Assembly (NCBI RefSeq): GCF_002532535.1
Contig: NZ_NQWI01000001.1
Coordinates: forward strand, 55,009-119,008
Direction of reading: 5' to 3'
Length of the DNA stretch: 64,000 nucleotides
From: Candidatus Viridilinea mediisalina
GTDB taxonomy: Bacteria > Chloroflexota > Chloroflexia > Chloroflexales > Chloroflexaceae
In this document: piece after piece, positions 23,176 through 31,787 of the stretch
How the letters are laid out: each line of letters starts with the position of its first letter
How positions within the stretch are numbered: the first letter of the stretch is position 1
Position numbers and translations under genes: made by a program
Notes under the pieces: generated by a model
Seen by the model: only the letters and a program-made list of their open reading frames with translations
Told to the model about the DNA's origin: nothing
Databases searched by the model: none

Positions 23176-25941
23176 CTACCTTACTTCAGCTTTCGTACTG
23201 ACAATTTGAGGAACCTCCAGCCTTGCCTGTACCTGTTCAGCCAGCGCCTGCAGCTGCGCCAGTGCTTCGGCCCATGATTGCGGCTCAGAATCAATGCGTC
23301 CAAGGATCGTTTCACGTTTGGTCAGGCTGTCCCAGAGCAGACCTTCATGTTCACGCACTTCGTAGAGCACGACACGCTCAGCCTTGTGGCTTGTCGGCGC
23401 CACGATGCGGTAGTAGTCCAACGGCTGGAAGCGCATCCACTCGCCCACCAGCGATACGGCCTCGTCGGCGCTGCGAAGGGCGTTGTGTACGGCGATCACC
23501 AGACAGTTCACTGGCGCTGTCCGGTCAAGCGGTTCCCGATAGACTTCTACCCGCTCGAACTGGCAGCTCCCAGCCGGGAAGCCGTGCCGACTCTCCAACG
23601 CGCGCAGAAAGCTGCCAGATGTCTCGAAGTCTGCTAGCTCGGCGAGATCAGCGACGATCTCCGCCGGTAGGGGCGTCGTCTGGGGATAGGCGTCGGCAAG
23701 AGCATGCCAGGTCTGCTCCAGCACCTCAGTTGTTATGAGCCCCGCGTGCCGAGTAAGCAAGACGCGCCAGAAGTCACGCAGCGCCAGCCGCTGCGCATGC
23801 CAGCCCCAGGTGTGCATCCAGCGGGCGCTGTCGAAAAGGCTGGCCAGCAGTGTCGCTACGGTGTGGTGCTCGCGAAGGATGGTGCCAATTTGGTCACGTG
23901 ACTCTGTGCTTGCGGTGGTAAGGCAGCCAGGATCGTCTGCGTCGCCCCAGAATGCGTGCCAGGTTCTAGTGAAGGCATCGACCATGAAGTTATAGTCAAG
24001 CCAATCCTTGACCCAGAGGCGCCAGAGGATATGCGAGAAGATGATGTAGTTCTGGGCAAGCACCTCCACGCCGACCAGTGCGCGGAACTCAGCGCTCGTA
24101 ATGCCTTCCAGGTAGCGGTTGATGAAGCTTTTGAGCAGGCGCTGCGTTCGCTGCTGCGGGCTGCGCATGCCCTGGGGCGCCGCAGGCTCATCTGCGGCTT
24201 CTAGCTCTTCCTCGCTCAGGTCGGTGCTGCCGATCACTGCCGCTCCCGGGCCAGCTATTGGCCCCTGGCTGGTGCGATCGAGGATTTCCAGCAGATGACC
24301 GGAGATCGAGCTCAGAATGACCTGGAGACGCGTCCGACCCGCTCGTGCTACCCCGAAGCCGCGCAGATACTGCTGTACCCGCGGGTGCTGGCGCAGCAGC
24401 GCGTAGTCAATGTCGTCGTAGCTCAGGTGTTGCGCGTCGCCAGCTTCCATGTCAGCAACCGACGCTTGCTTGCCAGCTACCTGCCACAGACTACGCCGAT
24501 CGATCAGCAGGGTGCTATCGATCAAGCCGAAGAGCGTCTCGATCTCATGATCGTCGAGATCCAGCCCCCCCACCTGGCTGAGGCTGGCATCCTCGGCGGT
24601 GACGGCGAGTGCCGCGTCCAACGCTGCGGTATTGCAGATGAAGACCGGGTTACTCTGACTGCCGTCGACCAGGCGGATTCGCAGTGCCACCGGGCGATCA
24701 AAGCGCCTGGCCTCTTCTACTGGTGGCTTCCACGCAACCGCACGCACGTCAACGCGTGGACGCTCGATGCGGTGCTCGTCAACCCCGAGGATCGCGACTG
24801 CGCCGCTGAGGTCGGGGCGCGGGCCGCGGTCTTCAATCCGCAGCTGGGTGCCATCCCACGCGGCGGCGGTGAGTCGCCAGGCAGCAGGTGCTGAGAGAAG
24901 TTGTTCCGGCTCCTCATAGTGGAGATCGAGGTTTTGCACCTCCACCAGCGCCGGATCGATCGCTAGGCCGGCCAGCAGATCGTCGAATGCGTCGCGGGCG
25001 CCGCTGAGCAGGTTGACCAGTTCGATGTTTCCCTGCGGGTCAATCAGCAGCAGCGCGGCCTGTGAGAGGTTCGCCGAGCCCTGGAGGCAGACCGCGCGAT
25101 CGCGCTGCTTGACCAGGATGAGCTTTGCGTGCAGGTAGGGCTCGCCATCCGGGCGTCGCGCGACCTGGACTCTCGCCGTCCCACGGTAGCCGGCCAGCAC
25201 GCGCTGGAGCGCCACCGGGTCGAGTGAGGTTCGGCCAGGTTGCACAAGCAGTGTCAGCTCCGCTGGCTGTAAGAGGATCAGCAGCTGCTCAAGGGCCCGG
25301 CACTCCCGGTCGTAGAAGGGGCTCAGGATAATCAACTCCTCGACCGGCTGCTCACCGACCTCCAGACGGAGTTGCTGGAGAAAGCTCTGGTTCAGGTTGT
25401 GGCGCACCGGGCGATCGGTTGCTTCAGGTGACTGATGCAGCCAGGGGGTTCCCTGGAGCAGGAGTTGCAGGTAACGTTCGGCGGCATCGCTCAGGTAGCG
25501 CCGCAGCATCAGCCCTTCCAGCAGATCGCGGACGGCAAGGAAGGCCCCAAGCTGCTGCGGTGCCTCAGCCTGGTACTGGTAGGTGGTAAAGAGTTCACCG
25601 CCCGAGGCGTAGCCCTGCCAGCTGAGGTTTCCGCTCCCGACCAGGAGCCGCCCCTGGGTCGGGTTGGTGAGCATGATCAGCTTGGCGTGCGCGGCCTGCG
25701 GCGAGAAGATGCCCTCGGCGACATAGCGGTGGTTCATGGCCCGCGCCAGGCCGTCGCGCACGTGGGCCTCACTGATCTCCAACAGATGTGCCCCATCTCC
25801 CAGCACGATCCGGTTGCGGCAGCGCGCTGGCAGCTCGCGCAGCAGGGTGTGCTCGAAGAAGGGCAGATCCATGCCGTAGGTCAGGATCAACAGGTGATCC
25901 CAGGGACCTTTGATCTGCTCAGGGAGCTGCACCTCGCTCAT
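23176..25941 (-). CDS. Phospholipase D-like protein with two HKD motifs
   Basis: 921 residues. The N-terminal 350 residues are a bilobed PLD fold. The first motif is AAHAKLIMLTNPTQGRLLVG followed by SGNLSWQGY (His about 84, Lys about 86). The second is YLHAKLILVKQRDRAVCLQG followed by SANLSQAAL (His about 271, Lys about 273). Both retain His, Lys and Asn. The C-terminal 550 residues are large, helical and unassigned. Bacterial PLD proteins in defence loci (for example the DISARM PLD) are predicted nucleases; nuclease activity here is inferred. The ATG overlaps the stop of the upstream gene by four bases. It is the last intact gene of the large minus-strand operon. Confidence 0.8.
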   Translation of the reverse strand: MSEVQLPEQIKGPWDHLLILTYGMDLPFFEHTLLRELPARCRNRIVLGDGAHLLEISEAHVRDGLARAMNHRYVAEGIFSPQAAHAKLIMLTNPTQGRLLVGSGNLSWQGYASGGELFTTYQYQAEAPQQLGAFLAVRDLLEGLMLRRYLSDAAERYLQLLLQGTPWLHQSPEATDRPVRHNLNQSFLQQLRLEVGEQPVEELIILSPFYDRECRALEQLLILLQPAELTLLVQPGRTSLDPVALQRVLAGYRGTARVQVARRPDGEPYLHAKLILVKQRDRAVCLQGSANLSQAALLLIDPQGNIELVNLLSGARDAFDDLLAGLAIDPALVEVQNLDLHYEEPEQLLSAPAAWRLTAAAWDGTQLRIEDRGPRPDLSGAVAILGVDEHRIERPRVDVRAVAWKPPVEEARRFDRPVALRIRLVDGSQSNPVFICNTAALDAALAVTAEDASLSQVGGLDLDDHEIETLFGLIDSTLLIDRRSLWQVAGKQASVADMEAGDAQHLSYDDIDYALLRQHPRVQQYLRGFGVARAGRTRLQVILSSISGHLLEILDRTSQGPIAGPGAAVIGSTDLSEEELEAADEPAAPQGMRSPQQRTQRLLKSFINRYLEGITSAEFRALVGVEVLAQNYIIFSHILWRLWVKDWLDYNFMVDAFTRTWHAFWGDADDPGCLTTASTESRDQIGTILREHHTVATLLASLFDSARWMHTWGWHAQRLALRDFWRVLLTRHAGLITTEVLEQTWHALADAYPQTTPLPAEIVADLAELADFETSGSFLRALESRHGFPAGSCQFERVEVYREPLDRTAPVNCLVIAVHNALRSADEAVSLVGEWMRFQPLDYYRIVAPTSHKAERVVLYEVREHEGLLWDSLTKRETILGRIDSEPQSWAEALAQLQALAEQVQARLEVPQIVSTKAEVR

Positions 25942-27611
25942 GGCAGGTCTCCCGTGGACAGCAACTGCGCACCATCAGCGGTGAGTGAATGGCCAGCAAG
26001 CTGTAGGTCGCCGCAGAGACCAAGCTCGTGCAGGGTCGTGCTGAGCGCTTCAAAGCGCGAGTCATTGAATTGCAGGCTGTTATAGAGGTTGACGAAGCGC
26101 AGCCGCTGGCCCTCGCGCTGGAAGCGAAAGGTATTCTCGGGGAGCTTGCTGGTGGCGATCATCAGGTGTTGCTGGATGATGTATTCATCGTAGAGCCAGC
26201 GTGCGACATCGGCGATGGTGAGCGCCTGGCGGGTGAGACGGTGATGCAGGCTCTTGACGAAGCCATCGAGGCTCAGGCGGCCATCGGCCCCCATCTGGGC
26301 GATCGGCCAGTCCGGTTCGAGCCAGCGTGGGGGCATGCCGAAGCGGAGGTAGGTCAACGCGAGCAGCGCCAGCATTGCCGGGACGAAGATTTGCGGATCG
26401 TTGCTGACCTCATCATGGGCCAGAGCGTACAGCCGGTGCTCGTGGATCGGCGCATCCAGGCGGCACAGCGCATCGAAGCCGGCTTCATTGGCGCCGACGG
26501 TGCTGCGCAGCCAGCTCAGCAGGCGGGCGAAGCTGGCATTGGGGCCGAGGCCAGGCTCGGCCACGCCGAGTTGTTGCGCAAGCGAATCGAAGTTGAGCAG
26601 CAGGCGAATATGCTCGTGGAGCGCCTCGATCGGCAGTGGCCGTATATCGCCCTGCTCGGCGATGCCCCAGTCACAGAGGTGCCACCAGAGGCCATTGAGC
26701 GCAAACGCGTAGTACTCGCGGGCCTGGTAGAGCCGCCAGCGCCGATAGGTGAGCGCGACCGATTCCTGGGGTGTATAGGTTGCGCCGCCCATCTCGGCAC
26801 CGAAGAGGAGCAACTGGCGAAACGCATCCTGACTGACGGCAGAGCCATCGGTCTGGGCTGCCAGATCCAGGAATAGGCACAGCGTCTCGCGGCGCGCCGC
26901 GGCGGCCTGGGCATCGCCGCCGTGTAGAAACGTGTCGAGGAGCAACTTCCGATCCGGCGCGTCCTCGCACTGAAGCTGGCACAAACACGCGGCGTGGATA
27001 TACTCCTGCACCACCTCGCGCGGCACCGGCTGGTCGGGGTGGTCGAAGTAGTCGCGGTAGTAGCGCGTGGACTGAATGGCTCGCCGGAAGGCTGCGGCGA
27101 GCGTTTTGCCGCGCTCGGAGGGTACATCAAGCGGATAGGGTAGGGGCTTCGGGCCGCCGGGGTAGATCACCCCAAGTTCGGCCATTACCGAGCGGTAGTA
27201 GAGGCCGTAGCCGCCCAGTTCACTCTTGATGTAGTTGAAGCCGGGGTCATACGTTGGCAGTGTTTGCCTGGCAATGCCTTCGGTCTTCTGCGTGCCGACA
27301 ATGGTTGTTACTCGATCATGCTCTGGCTGGTCACAGAGATTCGCACCAATGGAGAAGATGCACTCTCGTGGCCGGTAGAAGCGTGAGAACGCCGCCGTGC
27401 TGCGCGGCAGGTCGCGACGCCAGTACTCGTCGAGCAGAAAGACGTAGAAGCTGAAGTAACGCGGGTGGATCGTGAGTACATTGATGCCGGGTGAGAGCGT
27501 CGGTAGGATCTGATCCGACGAAACGCTACCTAGGCCCAAGTGATCACGCCCGACCTTGCCGGGGTACATGCGCGTGATCCATTGGGGGTGGGCTGGCACT
27601 ATCACGGCCAT
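25938..27611 (-). CDS. Uncharacterised defence-operon protein, 557 residues
   Basis: No family recognised. It has CAGGAG immediately before the ATG; a GTG two codons later, better spaced, is equally possible. The N-terminal 150 residues carry aromatic beta-like segments (NVLTIHPRYFSFYVFLLDEY). The middle is helical with TFLHGGDAQAAAARRETLCL, and a C-terminal helix-turn-strand region ends LYNSLQFNDSRFEALSTTLH. No transmembrane segment or nucleotide-binding motif is visible. It lies between the DUF499 ATPase and the PLD protein with tight spacing (50 bases and a 4-base overlap). I infer an accessory or recognition subunit of that system. Confidence 0.65.
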   Translation of the reverse strand: MAVIVPAHPQWITRMYPGKVGRDHLGLGSVSSDQILPTLSPGINVLTIHPRYFSFYVFLLDEYWRRDLPRSTAAFSRFYRPRECIFSIGANLCDQPEHDRVTTIVGTQKTEGIARQTLPTYDPGFNYIKSELGGYGLYYRSVMAELGVIYPGGPKPLPYPLDVPSERGKTLAAAFRRAIQSTRYYRDYFDHPDQPVPREVVQEYIHAACLCQLQCEDAPDRKLLLDTFLHGGDAQAAAARRETLCLFLDLAAQTDGSAVSQDAFRQLLLFGAEMGGATYTPQESVALTYRRWRLYQAREYYAFALNGLWWHLCDWGIAEQGDIRPLPIEALHEHIRLLLNFDSLAQQLGVAEPGLGPNASFARLLSWLRSTVGANEAGFDALCRLDAPIHEHRLYALAHDEVSNDPQIFVPAMLALLALTYLRFGMPPRWLEPDWPIAQMGADGRLSLDGFVKSLHHRLTRQALTIADVARWLYDEYIIQQHLMIATSKLPENTFRFQREGQRLRFVNLYNSLQFNDSRFEALSTTLHELGLCGDLQLAGHSLTADGAQLLSTGDLP

Positions 27612-27661
27612 CTCCTGATGTCGCTGCGATCAACGCTGCTGATTGCGTAGTGTCCGCCGCG

Positions 27662-30600
27662 CTACTCTTCTTCGAAACCAGCCTGGTCGAATTTGAGCGT
27701 CCGGCTGTTCTCCGTCACGGTGCGCACCACATGTTCCGGCGCACCGTCGGGAATATCGGCGCTAATCTCAATCGTGATCCGTACGTTCGTGCCGACGAGA
27801 CTGGTTAAGTGCTGCACTATAGCATCAGCAATGTCTTTTGAACGACTTGCCAGTCGGTTTGGGTCACTGAGTGTCGCGCTCCCATAGAATCGCCGCGGAC
27901 GCTTCACTCCTGGAACAGGTGGCTGCGGGCCAGGACCAACGATGGGTGGCTGCGGGCCAGGGCCAATGATGGGTGGTTGGGGGCCGGGGCCAACGATGGG
28001 CGGTGGTGGCTGCACCATGTCGAGTTGGCGACGTGCTGATACAGGTTTCACCAGCACACTCTCTGCATCGAGGGCCGCTCGGACGCTCTGCCCAGCCTGG
28101 AGTCCGCGATACGCCTGCCGCGTGGCATCCCAACTGTCAGCATAGGCGAAGGTTTCACTTTCCCAGGTCAGCTGCCCAACCCCTTGCTCGATCGCCCCCA
28201 CAAGCACGTCGGTGCTGCGCAAGCGGGGTAGGTAGAGGTAGCGGGCAAAGTCATCGGCGAGCTGTTTGATAGCGACATGATCCCCACGCCAAAGCGGGAT
28301 GCGGTCGAGCTCCATCCGCAGGCGTGTCCCGGCCATCTGCGTGACCAGCAACTCTTCATTCCGTAGCTTCTTCGCCGCCCGCACCGCCAGCGCTTCCTGC
28401 GCTGGCCCCTGACTCTGGAGCCGTATCTCCGTCCAGGTTGCCGTACCCTGCGGATCGGGCTGTTCGGGGATTAGCAACCAGATATAGGTCTCAGGAATGC
28501 GCTGCTCCACCGTATCATCAAACTGCTCACGCCGTGTTTTGGCCTGATTGGTCTGGAATGAGTCGAGTCCCAGCGAGTCACGTTCATCCTCGATGGACTT
28601 CCAGGCCAGGTACTCGCGTACGGCCTGCTCCAACTCCTTGAGCCGGGCGGCATCAGCGGCGAGGAAGGTCAGCGCGTTGCGATAGGTACGCGGGCCGGCC
28701 CCACGCGAATCGAGCAGTTGCTCCGCGTGTTGTCGGGCCGCGCTCTCGGTCGCTTTGCTACTGTGTGCATGGACGGGATCGAGGAGTACCAACCGTGTTT
28801 CACGCTCATCGGGTACGTCGCTCCCCCCAGCTGGTGCTGGATGGACAGCAGCGAAATCACCGCGCTGGCGGGCCGCAGCGCGCAATCGTCGCAGCAACTC
28901 ATCATGGACAGTATCATCTTTGAGCCGCGCCGCGCGATCCTGCGCCAGGCGATTCACACTTGGCTGGGTGGCATACCAGTACCGCTGCGCATTCTGGTAG
29001 AGATAGGTTGCCTGGTCAGCCAGACGGCGCAGGGCGTCGCCAAAGATGGCCACACTCTCGCCCGGTTGCACACAGCCCAGCTTGATCTGCCGATCTTCAA
29101 TCCCTTTGTTCGTCATCCGAAAGGTCGGTGCGGAGCCCAGATAGAGTGTTCGCGCAACGCGCCGCGTCGCCGAGTAGCGTCCCAGATTGGGGTTCTCTTT
29201 ATCGAGCCGGAGCGAGAGAGAGTTTGGCCCGTCAATGTCTTTCTCGATCACCGGCACCCAGGGGTCTTCCATATAACGGGTGAGCTCATACTGCACCGCT
29301 GGCTCATCGACTGGCACACTCGCCGGCAGGATGAGCAGCGATCGGTCATCACGCTGCCAGAGCGCATGGATCACCGCAGCCATGAGCCGCAGCACGCCAC
29401 GGGTACGCTGAAACTTCTCCAGCGTGCTCCAGTCGTTGTAGAGTCGGTCGAACAGCTCCGGATGGATCGGATAGGCAGCCTGCATCCGCTGCTCGTAGTC
29501 AGCATCACGGGTGTGTGCAGGAAACTCAGCGCTCTGCGTGCGATACAGGTCACAAAACGCCCGTACCACGGCATCGCGCTGCGGAAAATGCGCCGGGTCG
29601 GTGATGGGTTGGAAGAGCCGGCGTCGGACAATCTCAAAGCCTTCTTCCGCACTGGCAGGCCGCCAAGCCGACTCCAGCCGCCCGAAGGTATTCTTCAAAC
29701 GGGTGAGCGCTTCACGCCCGGCCTCACCGCCGATCTCAATATCGGACGCCGGGAGCGAGGCCACCAGCAGGACGCCCGGTACGGCGCGCGCTGCTTCGGT
29801 CAATGCCTGCGCAAAAGTCAGATTCGCATCGAACGAGCCGGCCGGGAGATCATTCCGGGTATAGAGCTGACGGACATAAGCAACCCATTCATCGATCAAG
29901 ATGAGGCATGGGCTCGCCGCGTGGAATAGTGCGCCCAGTTCGTTCGATCCAGGGCTGACCCCCGCCCGATCTGACTCAGCGACAAAGGCATAGCCCTGCT
30001 CCCCAAGCAACTGATGCGCCAGTTCGCCCCAGAGCGTATGCACCTCTGTCCCATCGGCCTTGCGATGCACCTTGGCGGGCGAAAGCGCTGTGCCGACCAG
30101 TACCGCACGCCGTACGCTGGGTAAGCTTGTGACCTCGGCAGCCGCCAGTACGGGCTCGCTGCCTGGCAAATCGGCCGGCGCTGCGCCGGAGCACAAATGG
30201 TAGAGCGCCAGCATCGAGTGGGTCTTACCACCGCCAAAATTGGTCTGGAGCTCGACCACTGGATCACCACCAGAGTTGGTTAGGCGGCGGAGCGCTCCAA
30301 CGAGGAGCAGGCGTAAGCCCTCGGTGATGAATGTGCGCTGAAAGAAGCTGCGCGGTTCGCGGTATTCGTCGGAACCCTCGCCACGATAGACCTGTGCCAG
30401 ATCTGCGGCAAACTCGGCCTGTTGGTAGCGACCGGAAGCAACGTCTGGGTGGGGAGTGATGATCTCGCGCCAGGGTCGTAGCCCGCCGGCCGGCTGGCCG
30501 ACGAGCGGTGCCGTGGCGACTTTGCGGGTTTCACGGCGGGTCTGCTCTTCAAAGCGAATGCGCAATACCTCTTGCTTCTGCCGATCAACTTCAGCGGCTT

Positions 30601-30973
30601 CTGGCGCTGAGATGGCCGTGAGCAGTCGCTGCACGCTATCGAGTGCGCGATAGGTGTCATCGGTCGAAAATGGTTCTTGGTGCGCCCACTTGTGGCGGGT
30701 ATCGCGCAATTCACTGACCAGGGAGCGCTCGGCGTGGCCGAGGGTCTTGCCAAAGACACTATTCCATTGCTCCCACATGATGCGCAGGAGTGGCGAGGCA
30801 TCAAGACGCGGTTCATCGCCGTCCCAGCGCAGATCGTTGGGCCAATGCTCGGTCACCTTCGTCACCCAGTAGCGGCCATGGATCGCCAGCAGTTCGCGCT
30901 CGACAAATGGTCGCAGGCCGAGTTGCAGGAGTTCAAGACCTTTGTTCACGCGATCGCGGTTGCTGAGGGCCAT
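27662..30973 (-). CDS. HEPN (Swt1-type)-DUF499 ATPase
   Basis: 1103 residues; AAGGAG precedes the ATG. Residues about 1-120 are a Swt1-like HEPN domain, with DRVNKGLELLQLGLRPFVER and the R-x4-H motif in DTRHKWAH. The DUF499 ATPase follows: Walker A NFGGGKTHS near 245-253 and a Walker B-like CLILIDEWVAYVRQLY near 360. The C-terminus has repeats of PPIVGPGPQ before a final SATLSDPNRLASRSKDIADA module. DUF499 proteins are large ATPases found with DUF1156 methyltransferases in anti-phage loci. The order in this operon supports that assignment. It is probably a motor or sensor acting with the methylase and the SNF2 helicase; the HEPN part suggests an RNase function if its Arg/His are active. Confidence 0.85.
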   Translation of the reverse strand: MALSNRDRVNKGLELLQLGLRPFVERELLAIHGRYWVTKVTEHWPNDLRWDGDEPRLDASPLLRIMWEQWNSVFGKTLGHAERSLVSELRDTRHKWAHQEPFSTDDTYRALDSVQRLLTAISAPEAAEVDRQKQEVLRIRFEEQTRRETRKVATAPLVGQPAGGLRPWREIITPHPDVASGRYQQAEFAADLAQVYRGEGSDEYREPRSFFQRTFITEGLRLLLVGALRRLTNSGGDPVVELQTNFGGGKTHSMLALYHLCSGAAPADLPGSEPVLAAAEVTSLPSVRRAVLVGTALSPAKVHRKADGTEVHTLWGELAHQLLGEQGYAFVAESDRAGVSPGSNELGALFHAASPCLILIDEWVAYVRQLYTRNDLPAGSFDANLTFAQALTEAARAVPGVLLVASLPASDIEIGGEAGREALTRLKNTFGRLESAWRPASAEEGFEIVRRRLFQPITDPAHFPQRDAVVRAFCDLYRTQSAEFPAHTRDADYEQRMQAAYPIHPELFDRLYNDWSTLEKFQRTRGVLRLMAAVIHALWQRDDRSLLILPASVPVDEPAVQYELTRYMEDPWVPVIEKDIDGPNSLSLRLDKENPNLGRYSATRRVARTLYLGSAPTFRMTNKGIEDRQIKLGCVQPGESVAIFGDALRRLADQATYLYQNAQRYWYATQPSVNRLAQDRAARLKDDTVHDELLRRLRAAARQRGDFAAVHPAPAGGSDVPDERETRLVLLDPVHAHSSKATESAARQHAEQLLDSRGAGPRTYRNALTFLAADAARLKELEQAVREYLAWKSIEDERDSLGLDSFQTNQAKTRREQFDDTVEQRIPETYIWLLIPEQPDPQGTATWTEIRLQSQGPAQEALAVRAAKKLRNEELLVTQMAGTRLRMELDRIPLWRGDHVAIKQLADDFARYLYLPRLRSTDVLVGAIEQGVGQLTWESETFAYADSWDATRQAYRGLQAGQSVRAALDAESVLVKPVSARRQLDMVQPPPPIVGPGPQPPIIGPGPQPPIVGPGPQPPVPGVKRPRRFYGSATLSDPNRLASRSKDIADAIVQHLTSLVGTNVRITIEISADIPDGAPEHVVRTVTENSRTLKFDQAGFEEE

Positions 30974-30984
30974 GGTGGTACTCC

Positions 30985-31458
30985 TTACGAATCGTCAGGC
31001 TGTGTAGGGAGGAAATTCAGGAAGACGTCGAGCTCTTCACGCAACGCTGTATGCACGGTAGATAGTTCATGCACCAGGGGTTCTAAACGTGCCCAGTCAA
31101 GGGTGAAGGCATAGCTGTGACGGAAATAGTGGCGAAAGGCCAGGTAGACCGTCAAGCGCGTCTCAAGTGAGGATGAGAGCAATGCTGGACGACTCGTCGT
31201 TGGCCGTGCTACCTGTGCTAATAATTCCCGATGCCACCGCGTTCCCTCAGGCAACTGGAGATCAAGGTGTCGTGCCACAGCCAGGAAGATACTTTCAGCC
31301 CCGTTGTAGTACGAATGGAGTACGGTAGCGAGTGCGGCTAACTCTACGACGTCGGGTGCTTGTTGTTGCACCCGATCAATCAGGTTTGCATAGGTTGTCA
31401 AGAGCAGATCAAGTTGGGCCAACTCAACCTTGATGGCTTGGATCAGGGTTTTAGCCAA
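30985..31458 (-). CDS. HEPN-domain (HepT-like) protein
   Basis: 157 residues, all-helical. LAALATVLHSYYNGAESIFL and the R-x4-H element in YLAFRHYFRHSYAF are typical of HepT-type HEPN RNases, whose toxic activity is blocked by an MNT nucleotidyltransferase partner. The MNT gene lies directly upstream with an eight-base overlap. Eleven bases downstream begins the DUF499 gene, so the pair is embedded in the large operon rather than free-standing. Confidence 0.8.
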   Translation of the reverse strand: MAKTLIQAIKVELAQLDLLLTTYANLIDRVQQQAPDVVELAALATVLHSYYNGAESIFLAVARHLDLQLPEGTRWHRELLAQVARPTTSRPALLSSSLETRLTVYLAFRHYFRHSYAFTLDWARLEPLVHELSTVHTALREELDVFLNFLPTQPDDS

Positions 31459-31765
31459 GGTACACCAATTCCTCGCTGCTCAACAAGGCTTCAACAAAGG
31501 GGCTAGAAAGATCGAGATCGACGAGATCAACCGGATGCTCAAGCTCAGAAAGCAGCTGTCCAAGGAGTTGAAAAAAAGCGTGTGGGGGACAACCGCGTAC
31601 GGCAAAATCGAGATCTGATCCCACGTGCCGAGTACCGGTCGCCGTCGAGCCGAAGAGGTAGACTTCCTGACAACCTCCAGCTTTCAGAATGGCGACCGCC
31701 CGCGCAAGATTGCGTGCGACATCAGCCGGATAGGCTTGTTGAATTTCATGGATTGGCTTTGTCAT
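31451..31765 (-). CDS. MNT-type nucleotidyltransferase (antitoxin of HEPN)
   Basis: 104 residues; AAGGAGG precedes the ATG. The polymerase-beta-like motif EVYLFGSTATGTRHVGSDLD has GS, the spaced Gly and DLD; a third acidic position (DLVDLDL) follows at the expected distance. MNT proteins of this size AMPylate the HEPN Tyr or act by binding. The HEPN partner overlaps its 3' end. Its role in the operon is probably control of the HEPN RNase. Confidence 0.85.
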   Translation of the reverse strand: MTKPIHEIQQAYPADVARNLARAVAILKAGGCQEVYLFGSTATGTRHVGSDLDFAVRGCPPHAFFQLLGQLLSELEHPVDLVDLDLSSPFVEALLSSEELVYLG

Positions 31766-31787
31766 ACCTGCTTCCTCCTTCCCCAGA

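Noticed and set aside
28718..29929. Plus-strand open frame of about 400 codons inside the DUF499 gene
   Set aside because: Shadow of a well-supported ATPase gene; no start signal or recognisable domain.
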